From: Nemertoderma westbladi
Lineage: Eukaryota > Xenacoelomorpha > Nemertodermatida > Nemertodermatidae
Length of the DNA: 53,610 nucleotides
Assembly (NCBI GenBank): GCA_032718475.1
Contig: JAUCBJ010003722.1
Location: 1-53,610, forward strand
Direction of reading: 5' to 3'
The notes under the pieces are model-generated. The model worked only from the letters and a program-made list of their open reading frames with translations, was not told the DNA's origin and searched no databases. Below, piece by piece: positions 23,014 through 34,900 of the stretch (positions within the stretch are counted from its first letter, which is position 1; each line of letters starts with the position of its first letter). A program made the translations under genes and the position numbers.

Positions 23014-23458
23014 ACTAGAAAGCCAGCAAGCTGGCTTTAAACGAACCTGCCCCTCAAACCAGTATCCTGAGTGAGCGAAAATGAAAACACGATAATTGCC
23101 ATGAACTCAACAATATAAACACCAGCTGCTGGTACTCATGAGGGCCTAGTAAGCTACTACTATTTATTGAATGGATAGCCCAAACTGCACAGAAGTATAT
23201 TACTTGCCAAATTTATTACTCTCTCACTCTATCCCAGATAGTGCGCAAATATCAACTTGTCAGTTTGTACCGGTAATGTATTACCCCGCCAGCTGAATAG
23301 ATCTTCCCAGTGAATCCTATGGGAATATCATTGTATGCACTGGGCCGTTCAAATGTTTTATAGGTTGATGATAATGAATGAGGAGGGACCCAACTAACAC
23401 TACGTTTGTCTATGGACGCTCTCCTTATAGCCAGTTTGCTGGCTTTTCTAGTTGAATC
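23014..23458. mobile_element. Small element with inverted ends, related to the 4.25-kb repeat
   Basis: AACTAGAAAGCCAGCAAGCT at about 23018 and AGTTTGCTGGCTTTTCTAGTT at about 23433 form inverted repeats of about 25 bp, which also contain a local GCCAGC/GCTGGC palindrome. The interior 23085-23340 is homologous to 4250-4500. A second inverted pair, ACGAACCTGCC at 23041 and GGCAGGTTCGT at 23890, may define a larger unit ending near 23900. There is no transposase, so it would be a MITE. Confidence 0.5.
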
Positions 23459-23929
23459 ATATTATTCTGCAACCAATAATTTACTCTTTTAGACGAATTA
23501 GTGCGTTTTTTTGCCGGAATAACAAATTTTGGCGACGTTCTGTGCGAGATTGGCGATATTTGAAAAGATTCTGAGGCTCAAATATGTTGCTCAGATGACT
23601 GAATAGCCCGAATAAAAAAGTTGGTGCATACTCGACGAGTTGAAATCGGTGAAATTCGACTTTAAATTTTCAAAACCGCTATTTTTTAGTGACCCGTGAT
23701 CGAAACGCCACAAAAAATATACAGTCTTGTGCGCAACCAAAATTTATGTAGAGTTTGTTATTAAAATTTTTGCGTACCTGCTTGAGTTTTTGAGATATTG
23801 GATGGTTATACATATATACACACACACACAACCACATTCTGTTTTGGAACGGCTCAACTCTTGACAAGAACTACCCTGGCCTATTAATAGGCAGGTTCGT
23901 TATAACCAACTACTTTCTTATATTTACAA

Positions 23930-24340
23930 GTTTTGCAATATTTTCAATTGGGCTTCTGCCCTAACTTCCCACACTTGCTATCTGTTGTATAAAATATCCA
24001 CATATACTAAGACAAGAAAATATATACCTACTATCTACTTCCATATAAAAAAGGCATTCGACACTAATCTATAAGCTCGACTCCTATGGGATCAGGGTAA
24101 TCCGTCAACAACTACACTTAAGCTTTCTAAATTCTAGAACCCAATTTGTCTCTATCCGTAACAGCCAGTTCTAGTTTATCTATTAACTGTGGTGTTGTCA
24201 CACAAGTACCGATAACTCGCCAATCATATTTCCATATTCATATTTCTGAATATTAACGACATCTATAATGCCACCCCTTCACTGATTTCTACCTGGTGTA
24301 ACAAAATACATTATACTCCTCCTACAGCCAAAACTATAAA
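23930..24340 (+). pseudogene. Jockey/CR1-like RT core fragment
   Basis: The plus strand reads IKKAFDT near 24045 (motif A region), KLDSYGIR near 24075, FLNSRTQFVSI near 24125 and, in another frame, INDIYNATPSLISTW near 24255. In these RTs the order KAFDTV.H, KL...G, LS.R.Q.V, GVPQGS, INDI is invariant, and it is kept here. Several stops and frame changes; no frame long enough for an ORF. Confidence 0.6.
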
Positions 24341-24469
24341 GTATAATAAAACAAATTATACCTTATCTGAAAACTTATTATAATACAATTTTAATGTACT
24401 ATTACAATTGTGTGACCTCAGGTGTGTGCGCACACATTTGATAAGACCGCAGCCTAAATGTTCAATATA

Positions 24470-26170
24470 CGCACAAAAATTTTGGATTCTCATTTCCTCT
24501 AGTGCTGTCGCAACCTTTTTCAGCTGAATTTCGAATTGTAAAGGCTGATGGTACTTTAGTTCCTCGGCAACCTATTGTTTGGTAGTACAGGATGCACTGC
24601 ACACACCTGCATCTCGGGCAATGCAAAACGCAATTGCAAAGTGTTTCGTTGTTTGCAGATAACGATTTGAACTGCAGGGTGGTTGCTGAAGACTTGACGA
24701 GCCATGTCTTTGAACTCAAGGCCACCACGAGGTAACATTTTGATGGCTTGGGACGGCACCCCTAGGATGGGCAGACTGCAATAGCTCCTCAATCCATTAC
24801 AATAGCTCCTCAATCCATTACAATAGCTCCTCAATCCATTACAATAGCTCCTCAATCCATTACAATAGCTCCTCAATCCATTACAATAGCTCCTCAATCC
24901 ATTACAATAGCTCCTCAATCCATTATAATAGCTCCTCAATCCATTACAATAGCTCCTCAATCCATTACAATAGCTCCTCAATCCATTACAATAGCTCCTC
25001 AATCCATTACAATAGCTCCTCAATCCATTGCAATAGCTCCTCAATCCATTGCAATAGCTCCTCAATCCATTACAATAGCTCCTCAATCCATTACAATAGC
25101 TCCTCAATCCATTACAATAGCTCCTCAATCCATTACAATAGCGCCTCAATCCATTACAATAGCTCCTCAATCCATTACAATAGCTCCTCAATCCATTACA
25201 ATAGCTCCTCAATCCATTACAATAGCTCCTCAATCCATTACAATAGCTCCTCAATCCATTACAATAGCTCCTCAATTCATTACAATAGCTCCTCAATCCA
25301 TCCCAGCAGGTATATTCGTTTTCCTGCAACTGAGGTGTCATCAATATACGAAGACTCTCTAATATTAGGCGACCGAAAACTGCATCTGCACTGAAGATAA
25401 TAGCATCGGTTCCTTCATTATGAGGATTCCATGGCCCCGATGACTATTGAACTAGAATGTGGAACAACATGGCCATAGGCAGCGCGCATTCCTCAGTGCA
25501 GAAACCCGATTCAGTGAGTTAATAGCATTTGCAACATCTACCAATAATACCTACCATCCTGAGTCACGGTTGTCGTCGAAAAGGATTGTCATAAAGTGGA
25601 TGGCTGCCTCAACAACCCCAGTTGAGTGCTGGTGACGTCATCTCCTATAATCTTAGCCATGGTATGGGCCATAATCCTCCTGAGGCACTCACATATTCCA
25701 ATGGGCCATACACCTGGGCACTTGTCAAGTGCAATAAGCGGGCCAGACATTAACGCCCGCACAGAATCCCATAGGACAACAATGATAGCAAGGATGTCTG
25801 TTACCAGCCACTGCATCTCTGAGGCACTCGCTATTACACCATAACGGAGCAGGTAGTCCTGCCAACGTGTGGAATCACTGCCAGAGGGGCCACAGACTCC
25901 ATGTAGTCTATGGGCCACAGATTCAATGTGTGCTGCTGTTACATCTACATCAACTTTGAGCTCGTCAAAATGAAGTAGGGAATCTGAATTTGGGGAAACT
26001 GCCACTGTGTTCTTCTCCAAAAGGATATCTAATACTTTAACTCTGTGCTGACCAACTTCTATTACAGATTCAGTGACCACTGTCCAGTAGGGGTGGCTAA
26101 AAAAAACTTTTTTTGAATTTTGATTTCTAATACTGATAAAAAGTTGTCCCATCAAAAAATAAAACATACG
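24470..26170 (-). pseudogene. Pseudogene of an unusual reverse-transcriptase family, split by a minisatellite
   Basis: Read N to C on the minus strand: an open part (26167-25589) contains LIALDKCPGVWPIGICECLR near 25725-25670, corresponding to the CPGVRPIGIGE..RR block of this RT family. VLLVDVANAINSLNR near 25550-25505 is motif A with its catalytic Asp. YIDDTSVAGKRIYLLGWIEE (25348-25289) is the Y.DD box with its following helix. About 25 copies of a 21-bp unit come next. Then PKPSKCYLVVA and EFKDMARQVFSN near 24755-24690 continue the protein. Stops and frame changes make it dead. The C-terminal piece of a sister copy is at 15340-15600. The family differs from the CR1/RTE-type RTs elsewhere in the window, and I cannot place it in a named clade with certainty. 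Confidence 0.7.
24779..25300. repeat. 21-bp minisatellite, about 25 copies
   Basis: The unit on the plus strand begins CAATAGCTCCTCAATCC. Copies are almost identical; rare variants include TATAATAG near 24924, TTGCAATAG near 25029 and GCGCC near 25143. In the RT frame of the host pseudogene each unit reads W-I-E-E-L-L-stop; in another frame it reads the open heptapeptide R-S-Y-C-N-G-L. The long open frame (24556-25344) is therefore a product of the 21-bp period. Confidence 0.95.
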
Positions 26171-26600
26171 TATCTCATTATTTTTTAATTAGATGGCCTC
26201 TTTAGGTTCCCCCAGACCATTTTATTCTCCAATTTTTTTGAAAAATAGCTTTACAAAAATGAAAAAAATTAACAATTTATCATTATAGTGTATTTAAAAA
26301 ATTTGTAGAAAGGAGCATATCTGAGTATTAAGGATTAATATGAAGCCCCCCCCCCCCCATTGAGGTGTTGTGTTTAGTATACCGTAATACCTGCTAAACT
26401 GAAACATTTTAAAGTTCGCATTGTCATGCAGAATGTACCGGCAGAGGAGACCTGTAGTGCTGCTGCCAGACTGTTATTGTATGACTCAGAGTCAGTCAGT
26501 CAGTGACTGTAAATAAATACTGCAGTATGCTTGCAGTAGCTCCGATGGAGCCCTAGTTGATACTGATTTAGTTCGTATTTGTTTATTTTGTTGGCTGGAC
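26170..26600. other. No gene seen
   Basis: AT-rich sequence with a C homopolymer at about 26346-26359 and a short (CAGT)n tract near 26490. No supportable feature. Confidence 0.5.
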
Positions 26601-27884
26601 TCGACTACTACACTACTACAGAATAATGTCCTTTTTCATAAAGGAACCACCGTTGCTTCCTCGCTTCAGCGAGAACTAGATTATAGAAAATTCACCTCGC
26701 GCTATGGTACATATATGGATTTCCTAACTACTGGTCATCCTATCGATTTACATGATACTGATGCTTTGGATATGGAAACAGAGATGGTTTTATTCAAGTT
26801 TCATGCACAATGGAGCTGGAACGACAAACCACGAATCGACCATGATATCGACCTCAAACGCGTTTATTCTCTCCCAGAGATTTTGGGAAAACTCATTCAA
26901 CCGGAAGAGCAGAATCAGCTAAGGAGAAGCAAACCGAGATACTACTAGAGACTCTGATGAACTCTTTTCTTACTTCAAAGATCAAACCCAAATGGAGATA
27001 TATTGTGCATATTGCCGCATTAATAATAAGCATATCTTCAATGTCTGCCCTCAGTTCATGACACAATGTCAATACTGTCAGTTAAAGGGACACGCTAGTT
27101 GGGATTGCCCGTTTAGCCCCGATATGGAGAGCGTTGATTGTATTGCGATACATACGAGCTTGGGAAGCTAGCGCAGACCTTCAATGCGATTCGCACCACC
27201 ATTACTATCCTGGACGTGCCTATGAGGGAGTGTACGCATTTCACCCCTACCTATTTCCCCCAATCGAGCAGAAAACTCATATTCCCAGTTATGAACTACT
27301 CAAACGTGTTGGTGAGTCCATTTCCACCAAATATGTGAGAAAATATTTGAAAAATATAAACCCAAACAAGCTGGACTCATATAATCTACTTGGTTGCATT
27401 AGCCGAGACCTGGAATACGGTGAGACATTTATAAATGCACACCCTGAGTTGCAAGAAGTCCACCGACGCCCTTATGAGTATAAGGCGAGGGAACGGGAAT
27501 TGGAAAGAACTGTAAAACCCCGTAAATTCCTCATGACCAACGGCAGTCGTGCAGATGACCAAAGCAGGACCAGTTCAAGCTGCTGTCCTGAGACGAGCTT
27601 TAAATATCGTGCGACCTCGACCTCTTCGATCCTCTGGTAAACGTGTTGATACCAAACCACCTTCCCAGGAGAGTAGTGCATCCTCCATGGACATCGACCA
27701 ACAAGGTACCTCGACTGGTGGATACACAGACCACAACCCCAACCCTTCTGATGCAATTATATTGCACCCTTCCCCGAGGAGTTATAGTCCTCCGAGTAAA
27801 GTGGCTCATTACGTCGGGAAGAAGATAACAACTACCCAAAGGTTCAAGAAACTCCGTAAACTTCGTTCTAGAAAGAAAGATTGA
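26600..27884 (+). pseudogene. Frameshifted gag-like / zinc-knuckle protein
   Basis: Successive frames join into one protein of about 400 residues. 26600-26948 reads ELDYRKFTSRYGTYMDFLTT and on to an acidic stretch. A +1 change near 26945 leads to 26941-27170 with two CCHC knuckles: C-AY-C-x5-H-x4-C and the canonical C-QY-C-QLKG-H-ASWD-C (27000-27110). Another change near 27150 gives 27134-27640, and a last one near 27540 gives 27549-27884, which ends in a basic tail (FKKLRKLRSRKKD). Knuckles followed by a basic C-terminus are typical of retroelement Gag/ORF1 nucleic-acid-binding proteins. I do not recognise the exact family, and no RT follows on this strand. Introns are unlikely because the frame switches have no GT/AG pair. 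Confidence 0.55.
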
Positions 27885-28958
27885 TTATTTAGAGTAGTTA
27901 TTATATTAAGAAATTGTGACTCTATGTTATTATTTTATAGACTTAAGTCCCATTTTCTGGGAGTGGTGTTAAAGCTTTTGCGGCTGAAATGTCCCATTTT
28001 TTATACAATGCGCTGGTTACTCTAAACCTTAAAAAACTCTTAAGAACTTTATATTTTATGAACTGATATAAACTTCCCTCCAGCGTTTATTCTAAGTATA
28101 GAACTTCCCTGTGTACTCTTACAGAAACCCAGCTGCTCAGATTACTAAATCACTAGCCATTGGACAGTATTCTCTTTGTCCTCATATATCTGTGTTATTC
28201 ACCGTCCAATCAGTATACTTTCCCCCTACGTCACCCCATAGCATGAATTACCGGATCAATTGCTTATGGGTTGATGGCATGGTTGCTGGTCCCTGATTGG
28301 AAGTTCTGACGGATTCCATAGGTTCTACAGCGTTCGACGTGATTCATGCCTTATTGACTACTTCAGGCAAGAATATTCTTGCAACCCCTCAGTTTGAGTG
28401 TTTATACACTTCCTGACTTTGTGCCCAGAAACACCAGCGGCTAGAAAGGCATAGAATGCAAATCTATTACACGTTTACATTCCTATTATACGTTTATATC
28501 TCAGTGTTTTGCACACAACTCAATGCAACACATCCTGACTGTCTGATATTGCCGCAACACCGCATTTGATACTGTTTTATGCTGTTATAATCTGTTGTAA
28601 TTTGTAACATATGGATTAATGTTAATAGTTGGAGAATACTTACGAATAACCGGTAGATCTCTTGGTTTTCATGATTTATTGAGGTAAGCGGAGGGGAGTA
28701 CTATTCACAATTGCATAGTTCAAATAACAGTGGTTTGCATGAGTTTATGCTGTTTCATAGTCCCCAACGTACGTGAGTTAAGTTCTCCTTATATGCGAGT
28801 AAAATTGGTGACTATTGGCAAGTACTAGTGTTTCAGTACTATTGTCGTCTGTCCGTGTGCAAGTGTGAACATTCAATAAATACATCCCTAAAGGATGTAT
28901 ACATTTGTGTTGTCTCATGCCCACCCATTGTATTTAGTATAAGTCATATCTCTGCGTA
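27885..28958. other. No gene seen
   Basis: Mixed composition with short frames only. It would contain the 3' untranslated region of the minus-strand DUF4806-like gene ending at 28959. A TATTTATTGAATG block on the minus strand near 28890 is not a canonical poly(A) signal. Confidence 0.4.
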
Positions 28959-31900
28959 TTATTTAGAGCGCAGCACCTAAATGGAACTGTTGTATTTAAC
29001 TTATTTTTAACCCGAATACATTCAAGCTTACCTTGAGCTCTTTAAATGCTTTCTTATTAGTCCCAGCCCAGTTAAATTGGGCAGCGTAGTTGTTAGTGAT
29101 TACATGGCGCATAGCGAACTAGTGCCATGCTATCCGTGGCTCCGAGATTCTTAATTTCTTCTATCAATTGCTTAAAATACTTGGAAGTTCCCAACTTATC
29201 CTCCACGTCAGCTAGTTCCTCATCACTCGATATGGGTATGGGTAAACACAATGATGGCAATGAATCAATCATTACATGTTGGTGTTGGTTCCTGTTTAAT
29301 ATCCGCATATAGGGATTTAATTAAATGATTGGTGCTTACAGCATTCTCTCACAGCCATTGAAGTTGTGAGAGAATTTTAGTCGAAACGGTTGGTCTTTGA
29401 CTTCTATTGGATAATGGACTGGTAGCTGTTGTAGATGGTACGCCCCCTTCTTCAATAAATTTACAATGGCAGCAAAATGATCTTCTGCTAGATCCGTGTG
29501 TAGAACCAAAGGGACAATAGTGTCTTCTGAAATAGGTGCAATGTTCGAACTCGAAGGCGAGGTCATGTGGGACCTTGCCTCACTGTTGTGCAGCACTGAC
29601 TGCATAGGAGATGTGTTACCAGTAATACCATGAGCGAAAGTCGAGGTCATCTGTGGATCTAGCAGCACTGACTTCATATGAGATGTAATACCAGTAATAC
29701 CGTGAGCGAAAGTCGAGGTCATCTGTGGATCTAGCAGCACTGACTGCATGGAGATGTGTTACCAGTAATACCGTAAGCGAAAGTCGAGGTCATCTGGGGA
29801 TCTAGCATCACTGACTGCATAGGAGATGTGTTACCAGTAATACCGTGAGTGAAAGTCGAGGTCACCTGTGGATCTAGCAGCACTGACTGCATAGGAGATG
29901 TGTTACCAGTAATACCGTAAGCGAAAGTCGAGGTCATCTGGGGATCTAGCAGCACTGACTGGATAGGAGATGTGTTACCAGGAATACCATGAGTGGAAGT
30001 CGAGGTCACCTGGGGATCTAGCAGCACTGACTGCATAAGAGATGTGATACCAGTAATACCGTGAGCGAAAGTTGAGGTCATCTGGGGATCTAGCAGCACT
30101 GACTTCATAGGAGATGTGTTACCAGTAATACCATGAGTGAAAGTCGAGGTCACCTGGGGATCTAGCAGCACTGACTGCATAAGAGATGTGATACCAGTAA
30201 TACCGTGAGCGAAAGTTGAGGTCATCTGGGGATCTAGCAGCACTGACTTCATAGGAGATGTGTTACCAGTAATACCATGAGTGAAAGTCGAGGTCATCTG
30301 GGGATCTAGCAGTACTGACTTCATAGGAGATGTGTTACCAGTAATACCGTGAGCGAAAGTCGAGGTCACCTGGGGATCTAGCAGCACTGACTTCATAGGA
30401 GAGGTGTTACCAGTAATACCGTGAGTGAAAGTCGAGGTCATCTGGGGATCTAGCAGCACTGACTGCATAGGAGATGTGTTACCAGTAATACCATGAGTGA
30501 AAGTCGAGGTCACCTGGGGATCTAGCAGCACTGACTTCATAGGAGAGGTGTTACCAGTAATACCGTGAGTGAAAGTCGAGGTCATCTGGGGATCTAGCAG
30601 CACTGACTTCATAGGAGATGTGTTACCAGTAATACCATGAGTGAAAGTCGAGGTCACCTGGGGATCTAGCAGCACTGACTGCATAAGAGATGTGATACCA
30701 GTAATACCGTGAGCGAAAGTCGAGGTCATCTGGGGATCTAGCAGCACTGACTTCATAGGAGATGTGTTACCAGTAATACCGTGAGCGAAAGTCGAGGTCA
30801 TCTGGGGATCTAGCAGCACTGACTTCATAGGAGATGTGTTACCAGTAATACCGTGAGCGAAAGTCGAGGTCACCTGGGGATCTAGCAGCACTGACTTCAT
30901 AGGAGAGGTGTTACCAGTAATACCATGAGTGAAAGTCGAGGTCATCTGGGGATCTAGCAGCACTGACTTCATAGGAGATGTGTTACCAGTAATACCATGA
31001 GTGAAAGTCGAGGTCACCTGGGGATCTAGCAGCACTGACTGCATAAGAGATGTGATACCAGTAATACCGTGAGCGAAAGTTGAGGTCATCTGGGGATCTA
31101 GCAGCACTGACTTCATAGGAGATGTGTTACCAGTAATACCATGAGTGAAAGTCGAGGTCATCTGGGGATCTAGCAGTACTGACTTCATAGGAGATGTGTT
31201 ACCAGTAATACCGTGAGCGAAAGTCGAGGTCACCTGGGGATCTAGCAGCACTGACTTCATAGGAGAGGTGTTACCAGTAATACCGTGAGTGAAAGTCGAG
31301 GTCATCTGGGGATCTAGCAGCACTGACTGCATAGGAGATGTGTTACCAGTAATACCATGAGTGAAAGTCGAGGTCACCTGGGGATCTAGCAGCACTGACT
31401 TCATAGGAGAGGTGTTACCAGTAATACCGTGAGTGAAAGTCGAGGTCATCTGGGGATCTAGCAGCACTGACTTCATAGGAGATGTGTTACCAGTAATACC
31501 ATGAGTGAAAGTCGAGGTCACCTGGGGATCTAGCAGCACTGACTGCATAAGAGATGTGATACCAGTAATACCGTGAGCGAAAGTCGAGGTCATCTGGGGA
31601 TCTAGCAGCACTGACTTCATAGGAGATGTGTTACCAGTAATACCGTGAGCGAAAGTCGAGGTCATCTGGGGATCTAGCAGCACTGACTTCATAGGAGATG
31701 TGTTACCAGTAATACCGTGAGCGAAAGTCGAGGTCACCTGGGGATCTAGCAGCACTGACTTCATAGGAGAGGTGTTACCAGTAATACCATGAGTGAAAGT
31801 CGAGGTCATCTGGGGATCTAGCAGCACTGACTTCATAGGAGATGTGTTACCAGTAATACCATGAGTGAAAGTCGAGGTCACCTGGGGATCTAGCAGCACT

Positions 31901-34900
31901 GACTTCATAGGAGATGTGTTACCAGTAATACCATGAGTGAAAGTCGAGGTCACCTGGGGATCTAGCAGCACTGACTGCATAAGAGATGTGATACCAGTAA
32001 TACCGTGAGCGAAAGTCGAGGTCATCTGGGGATCTAGCAGCACTGACTTCATATGAGATGTAATACCAGTAATACCATGAGTGAAAGTCGAGGTCACCTG
32101 GGGATCTAGCAGCACTGACTGCATAAGAGATGTGTTACCAGTAATACCGTGAGCGAAAGTCGAGGTCATCTGGGGATCTAGCAGCACTGACTTCATAGGA
32201 GATGTGTTACCAGTAATACCATGAGTGAAAGTCGAGGTCATCTGGGGATCTAGCAGCACTGACTGCATAAGAGATGTGTTACCAGTAATACCGTGAGCGA
32301 AAGTCGAGGTCACCTGGGATCTAGCAGCACTGACTGCATATGAGATGTAATACCAGTAATACCATGAGTGAAAGTCGAGGTCACCTGGGGATCTAGCAGC
32401 ACTGACTGCATAAGAGATGTGATACCAGTAATACCGTGAGCGAAAGTCGAGGTCATCTGGGGATCTAGCAGCACTGACTTCATAGGAGATGTGTTACCAG
32501 TAATACCATGAGTGAAAGTCGAGGTCACCTGGGGATCTAGCAGCACTGACTGCATAAGAGATGTGTTACCAGTAATACCGTGAGCGAAAGTCGAGGTCAC
32601 CTGGGGATCTAGCAGCACTGACTGCATAGGAGATGTGATACCAGTAATACCGTGAGCGAAAGTCGAGTTCATCTGGCGCCCTGCCTGCATAGGAGACAAT
32701 ATAGGTCTGCTTTCCGAAGCAGATGCTAGTTCGCATTAACTTTTCATGCGATAGTGGAGGTGGTGGGGGATCTTCGAAGGGTGCAAAGATATTCTATTGA
32801 ACAGATAATGTAAAACATTTTTTACCAATCTTATTGACAGATCGTAATATTGAAATAGAGAGCTTTTGGCCTCCCTACAAGAGTTTGAAAAAAATGTCTA
32901 CATCGATAATGCACCAATCATAACCTAGATGTTCATGGTCATTTTCAATTAGGGTTTAAAAAATTTATGATACAGAAAATTACCCATTTATGAAATATAA
33001 TGAATTATTAAAATATTTTGAATTTTTTAAATTGAACAATGCAGGGGGTGGATTTGGGGGGGGGGGGGGGGGTGTGCAATGTAGGTGGTGGATTTGGGGG
33101 GGTTGCAATGTAGGTGGTGGATTTTGGGGGGGGGGGTGTGTGCAATGTAGGTGGTGGATTTGGGGGGGGGTGTGCAATGTAGGTGGTGGTTTGGGGGGGG
33201 GGGTTGCAATGTAGGTGGTGGATTTGGGGGGGGGGGGGGGTGTGCAATGTAGGTGATGGATTTGGGGGGGGGGGTTGCAATGTAGGTGGTGGATTTGGGG
33301 GGGAGGGGTGTGCAATGTAGGTGGTGGATTTAGGGGGGGGGGTTGCAATGTAGGTGGTGGATTTGGAGGGGGGTGTGCAATGTAGGTGGTGGATTTGGGG
33401 GGGGGTTGCAATGTAGGTGGTGGATTTGGGGGGGTGTACAATGTAGGTGGTGGATTTGGGGGGGGGGGGGTTGCAATGTAGGTGGTGGATTTGGGGGGGG
33501 GGGGGGGGGGTGAGGAGTACCTGGGGCCTATTTTATGAAGCAGGTAGGAAGTTTATGAAGGGCCCACATGAGTTAACAAACTTATGGTCATTGCGTACAA
33601 CTGTTGCCTACAGTCGACCACAAGTCCTTCCGAGCAAAGGGCAATTCAACAATCCTTCAGTGGTGTGGCGAGGGAGGACGATGTAACATATAAGGGGATG
33701 ACGACGCTCTGGGTTATTTGACTGAAATTATGCTGATAATACCAGCTATTAAGAATTGGAGTTGGTGGGGTTTGACGACTAGGCTGTTAATTTTTAGTTA
33801 GTTAAAGATTGGGTTGTGACTTATTGTTATATGAAATAAAATAAAATATAAAACAGTCTAAAATTAATAAAGCAATAATCGACTAAATGACGAAAGAGGA
33901 GGCGCTAAATACTCTGATTGGAATAAATTTCATGAAATTAAAAAAAAAAATTTAATTTCAAAAATTTAATTGAAATATTTCACGTGAAATATTAATTTCG
34001 ATGAATTTTTTAAACCCTATTTTCAATGTTTGATGTAGAATGTATACTCTGATATTTTTTCACATCATTATTAAGGTAGCAGTAAAAAAATGTGTAAAGC
34101 ATAACATGGGTATAATGACCTTTGTCAGTTTTCTCACTAACCTAACAAATAATAATTTAATTGAAAATACATTTTCATTACTTTTATTTTAATAGGCATA
34201 ATGCCCTAAAGACACATTCTTACGGAGCCCCTAAGAGGACATGAAATCCTCGTTCTTTTTACATGTATCTTTATAACTGTATACAACTCTTTTTACCTCA
34301 TCTGAATCAGAATCCCTGGTATATTGCGAGTAACCGTTCTCCATTGCCCTATAATTAACCCGGGTTCTCTTTCTACTATTGGCAGGAGCGCGTAGTTCAC
34401 CACTTGTAGAATTTTCATCTAGAATATATCACTATCATTGATATTTTCCGCGTTTCTTGCTATATCCATAGCGCGCTGAAGATTATCTACATTTTGAAAC
34501 AAGAACACATTTAAAAACAAAACATAACAAACATAAAACAAACAAAATTGGACGTACTGTAGTTTTTTAGATAATCCATTATTTTTTGGCCCAATGGAAA
34601 AATGTTTCCATTGTAAAATTCTGAGGGCTTGGGGAAGGAAATCAATAAAAAAAGGTTAACACGTGTTACAAGAAAATAGAAATGGAAGTATCCCAGTGTG
34701 GTGAAGAATTCTACCAAGAAGGGTGGGGGGGGGGGGGGGGGGTGGTGGAGTTCTGTCATGAATCTACTTTGCCTCCCTGTACAAAGTCCGTATGGTACAA
34801 CGTACAATGCTTTACTATTAAAATTATGTTATATTTCTAAATTATTGTACGTAACAGGTTGACTACACACACACACATCCTCACACATCGTCAGAACTCT

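Noticed and set aside
24556-25344. 262-codon repeat-protein ORF (RSYCNGL repeats)
   Set aside because: It arises because the 21-bp period is divisible by three; the true ancestral frame is the RT frame, in which every unit has a stop.
27472-27839. Minus-strand ORFs over the gag-like region
   Set aside because: The plus-strand reading has zinc knuckles upstream and a coherent basic C-terminus; the minus-strand frames have no motif.
32980-33441. Proline-rich and glycine-rich ORFs
   Set aside because: They are translations of the G-rich minisatellite, with unit length varying by single bases so the frame is not conserved.
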